Shown here: positions 58,614-64,000 of the stretch, piece by piece
How positions within the stretch are numbered: position 1 is the stretch's first letter
Layout of the letters: every line of letters begins with the position of its first letter
From: Chamaea fasciata
Lineage: Eukaryota > Chordata > Aves > Passeriformes > Sylviidae
Assembly: GCA_029207755.1 (NCBI GenBank)
Contig: JARCOQ010000005.1
Location: forward strand, 49,255,563-49,319,562
Length of the DNA stretch: 64,000 nucleotides
Reading direction: 5' to 3'
The notes under the pieces: generated by a model
Database searches by the model: none
Seen by the model: only the letters and a program-made list of their open reading frames with translations
Told to the model about the DNA's origin: nothing
Made by a program: the position numbers and the translations under genes

Positions 58614-59935
58614 CTGCCATCACAGCCTGCTTCACAGAAAGTCTTTCTGGTGGATGTTTGGGGAATAATGGGACCCTGCTGGTGCTCATTGCTCCTCTGA
58701 AGCTGAATAAGGAATTAGACTTGCCATTCTGTTTTCCCTTTGGCTTCCAAGCTGCCAGAGAGGGACAGTTGCTTTCAAGAAACATCTTCACTGATGTGCA
58801 GAAGTGAATTTACAGGCACAAAAAGCCATGAGCACAGCAGCTACAAACTCAGCCAGAGCTTTGGTCTCCTGCTCCAGAGGGAAAATTGTGGAGATCTTTG
58901 CTTGCCTGAATTAAGGAAGGAGTTGACTTCAGTGAGTAAAGGCAGAAGAGAATACCTATCAAGAAGTACCACGCCTTAGGCTGGGAGCTTGATCTCATAG
59001 GAGTAGAAACCTGCCCTTCTTTTGACAGGAAATGAAGAGACAGCAAAAGGCTAGTTAACTAGAGGTGTGGTACTCTGGAGACCTGGAAAATGCTGCTGCT
59101 GGGAGAGCAGGGGAGGTGGTGGTGATGCTCTGCTAAGAATGAGAACTTCACCCGTGGATGAAGTCAGCCAGAAGGAACAGGGAATGACTTTTACCCAAAA
59201 GTACCTCAGGCTTAGTGAAGATGTGGAAAACTACTGAGTGCTCATTGTGCTAAATGGAATGACTTTTTTGGGTGGGCTGCATTTATGCAGAATGAGCTAA
59301 ACTTTTGCAGGAGTTTGACTGAAACTATGAAATTTTGGACTGAAATGGACCAAGGCTGCTTTGAGCAAGCTATATCCTTGTTTGTTGGGGGTGTTAATAC
59401 TGTAAGTGGAATAAATAGTAAAAACCACACAGCCTGCCTTCCTGTACAATTTGTGGGGAAACTATTAGCTTCCTGCCTAGCAGGAAGAAAACACTTGCCT
59501 CCTGCAGTTTAGCTACTTAGATTTCAAGGCAGACAGAGATGAGACCAACGCTTTGCTCTATGGTAACAGCCAATGGCAAACAATTGCCATCACCCTCCCT
59601 GACAGCAGTACGAGGAAAGGAGGGAACAAAACAGTGAGTAAAATCTATGCAGGGCCCATTGCCAAGAGAGTGATGTTGCACGTAATTACAAATCCAGCCA
59701 CGTTTGGCAGGAAGGAGCTGTAATTCCCTGGGACAGTGGGTCTGCTTAACCTCCAACTGTGAAAACAAAGCCTGAGTCATCAGCACCCTCCCTGCAGCAT
59801 TGTTAGAACCCCTTAATTCTCAACTGTTATTCCTGGTGCAATGCTCTAATTAAAAGGGAGCCGAGAATTCTTTAGGTTCACATAGTAACTGAGGTCCATC
59901 TGTGCACACAATAAACTTACTGAATGCCACCTACA
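58614..59935 (+). other. POLR3H: POLR3H 3' UTR
   Basis: AATAAA at 59410-59415 and 59910-59915 are candidate polyadenylation signals, giving a UTR of about 0.8 or 1.3 kb. No coding similarity. Confidence 0.6.
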
Positions 59936-60819
59936 GAGCAGCAGTGCTCACACATGCAACCATCTAGCTGTGGTGGAAACAACTGGTTGCAGAAACCTCC
60001 CAGCTGTTTGTACAGGTGGAAATTCGGGGGAAAAAGTGAGGAGCTTCCACACAGGCTGTTCTGGGGTAGTGCCAGGGCAAGGGGAAGAAAACAGTCCAAC
60101 TACTCCAGGTAGCTGTTTGGCTCAGCTCCTTTTGGATGGGATCAGGGCTCCCAAGAGTATAGTGAGGTGATAGGAATGTGGTTTTGTGTGCCGTTCTCAT
60201 GAGAGACTCAACATCCATCTCCTGCTGTAAGTTGTGCTTTAGGAAACAAGCTCAGTGTGCAGTGCTGGGAAAGCAGATACAGCAAGTGTTCTTTGCAAGT
60301 TTGTCATTGCTGCAGTAGTGGCAGTGTTGCCCGGACAGGAATGTAAGGGAGAAGGTGGTCATAATCACAACTGTAGCCTGCAGTAGGTCAATGTCAAGAG
60401 CTAAACAGTCCAGGACAGCTGTGAGGGCTCTTTTTTTACCACACTGAGTTATTGTTTGATTAGGTTTTTTTCTCCATATAGCAATGATTTACAAGAAGTT
60501 CTTTCCCACCCTTCCAGCAACAATGACAGGATTAGGATGATGAATACAATAACACATGACAGAAGAGATGGTCACATTCTTTATTTTCAGTTTAAGTCTT
60601 TAGCCATCAGTAAAGTGAATGGGAAGAAAACAACCAACCAAGCAGACAAATCCACCTTTGCTGGTTATTTCCAAATATAAATAACTGTGGGAGAACTGAA
60701 ATCGAGCCAAAATAGAAAAAGGGAGCTGGGGAATTTAAAAGACAAAAGTAAGCCTAGCTGCACTCCCTTTTCATAGTGTCAGTGAAGAGGAAGTACCATA
60801 ACAAAAAGGAAGGAAGCTA
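59936..60819. other. Gap between the POLR3H and ACO2 3' ends
   Basis: Tail-to-tail interval. A minus-strand AATAAA at 60580-60585 could be a distal ACO2 signal. No gene seen. Confidence 0.5.
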
Positions 60820-60839
60820 TGGTTACATTTGATCAGACA

Positions 60840-60845
60840 TTTATT
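60840..60845 (-). terminator. ACO2: ACO2 polyadenylation signal (AATAAA, minus strand)
   Basis: About 80 nt downstream of the ACO2 stop codon. Confidence 0.6.
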
Positions 60846-60925
60846 CCAACAGTAGGCATGGAATTGCACTTTCATGAAAATGCCAAAGCTGAATCAAGTC
60901 CAGTGCACTGGGGCATTGTGCGTAC

Positions 60926-62861
<1,936 letters not shown>

Positions 62862-64000
62862 CTAAAGCATAGTGGAAGAGAAAAATGTCTCAGGATGGAG
62901 TAACGTACTTTACCCTTCCTCAACACTTTTACCTGTGAAGCATTATTTGGGAGGAGTGGTTGATACTCCAGAGGAGTCTGCAGCCCTTCAGAAAGACCTC
63001 AACAGGTTAGAGGGGTGGGCAGAGAAGAACTCTCTGAAGTTCAGCAAGGGCAGGTTCAGGGTCCTGCACCTGGGAAAGAGTAATTCAATGCACCAGCACA
63101 GGCTGAGGGCTGACCTGCTGGAAAGCAGCTCTGCAGAGAGAGACCTGGGGGTCACGGTGGACAACAAGCTGTGAGCCAGCAGTGTGCCCATGAGGCCAAG
63201 AAAGCCAATGGTATCCTAGGGTGAATTAGGAAGAGCACTGCCAGCTGGTCAAGGTTAGTGCTCCTGTCCCTCTACTCAGCCCGAGTGAGGCCACCTCTGG
63301 AGTGCTGTGTCCAGTTTTGGGCTCCCCAGTACAAGAGAGACATGGAGCTCCTAGAGCAGGTCCAGGGGAGGGCGACAAAGGCGATAAAGGACTGGAGCAT
63401 CTCCTGTTCAGCCTCAAGAAGAGACAAATGAGAGGGGACCTCTCATTTACCATATCTGTAAGTATCTGAAGGGAGGGTGTCAGGAGTGTGGAGCCAGGCC
63501 ATAGGACAAGAGGCAATGGGGCAGAAACTGAGGCACAGGAAGTTCCACCTGAACATGAGGAAGAACTTCTTTACTGTGCAGTGACCACACTGGAACAGAT
63601 TGCCCAGAAAGGTTATGGAGTCTCCGTCACTGGAGATACTCGGGAACCATGTGGACACAATCCTGTGCCATGTGCTCCGGGATGACCCTGCTTGAGCAGG
63701 GAGGTTGGATCAGATGACCCCCCCGTGGTCCCTTCCAACCTAACCCATTCTGTGAGCACCACATCTCTTTTTAAAGGCACAAACCCCAGAAAAGCGCATC
63801 AGTTACAGAATCAAGGCACTCTAAACGCAGAACACAGTGCTCAGTCTGCATGCATTGGGTAAGAAGAACATCCCTTTTCCAAAGGGTAAATTACAAAAAT
63901 TAGATTAGCCATGACATCTCCTGCTGTGTCTTTAGCAGCAGGTTGTTAGGTACAAAAAGCAATTAAGCCCTTCCTGCTACAGCTCAGCCTCCCTGCTGGA
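62862..64000 (-). other. ACO2: ACO2 intron (partial)
   Basis: Almost entirely occupied by a plus-strand CR1 (62935-63757). No further ACO2 exon is recognised before the right edge. Confidence 0.7.
62935..63757 (+). mobile_element. CR1 LINE, 5'-truncated, with a decayed reverse-transcriptase C-terminal remnant
   Basis: The longest CR1 in the window. 62950-63174 encodes in one frame the end of ORF2 (RLEGWAEKNSLKFSKGR, LGKSN, ERDLGVTVDNKL) before a stop replaces the usual continuation. The 3' UTR ends in the CR1 octamer ATTCTGTG at 63747-63754. It is inserted antisense to ACO2. Confidence 0.93.

Overview
This window looks like nuclear DNA from a bird, most likely a songbird (Passeriformes). It has six vertebrate genes with GT-AG introns, CpG-rich promoters and several CR1 LINE 3' ends (the main avian retrotransposon). 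It also carries two solo LTRs whose sequence I recognise from passerine genomes. The gene order XRCC6 - DESI1 - PMM1 - CSDC2 - POLR3H - ACO2 matches the block on human chromosome 22q13, so this is a conserved syntenic segment. All exon boundaries were read by hand from splice sites, phase continuity and family protein similarity; every gene closes in phase.

Layout, left to right. XRCC6 (Ku70, minus strand) enters from the left edge, with its first six coding exons at 528-6884. It shares a roughly 500-bp CpG-rich head-to-head promoter (6885-7389) with DESI1 (plus, six coding exons, 7390-19984, 169 aa). PMM1 (plus, eight coding exons, 26292-34694, 256 aa) follows. CSDC2 (minus, three coding exons at 39568-40536, 153 aa) has a long 3' UTR and a putative non-coding first exon about 6 kb upstream, near 46776-46970. 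POLR3H (plus, six coding exons, 53122-58613, 206 aa) starts in a CpG island. ACO2 (minus) contributes its last four coding exons (60926-62861, 196 C-terminal residues) and runs off the right edge. PMM1/CSDC2 and POLR3H/ACO2 are tail-to-tail pairs; XRCC6/DESI1 is head-to-head.

The genes are unrelated housekeeping or tissue genes: DNA end joining, a PPPDE-fold peptidase/thioesterase, sugar phosphate metabolism, cold-shock RNA binding, RNA polymerase III and the TCA cycle. They share a neighbourhood, not a pathway. The remainder is intron and intergenic DNA with CR1 copies, two solo LTRs, microsatellites and a promoter tandem duplication.

I found no new biological system. The observations most worth checking are a U12-type (minor spliceosome) intron in POLR3H, a 42-nt poly(T) run forming the polypyrimidine tract of another POLR3H intron, arginines in Ku70 where human has the lyase-associated lysines 31 and 160, a 22-bp DESI1 microexon behind an 8.7-kb intron, a 65-bp tandem duplication upstream of POLR3H, and a solo LTR with an intact 5-bp target duplication.
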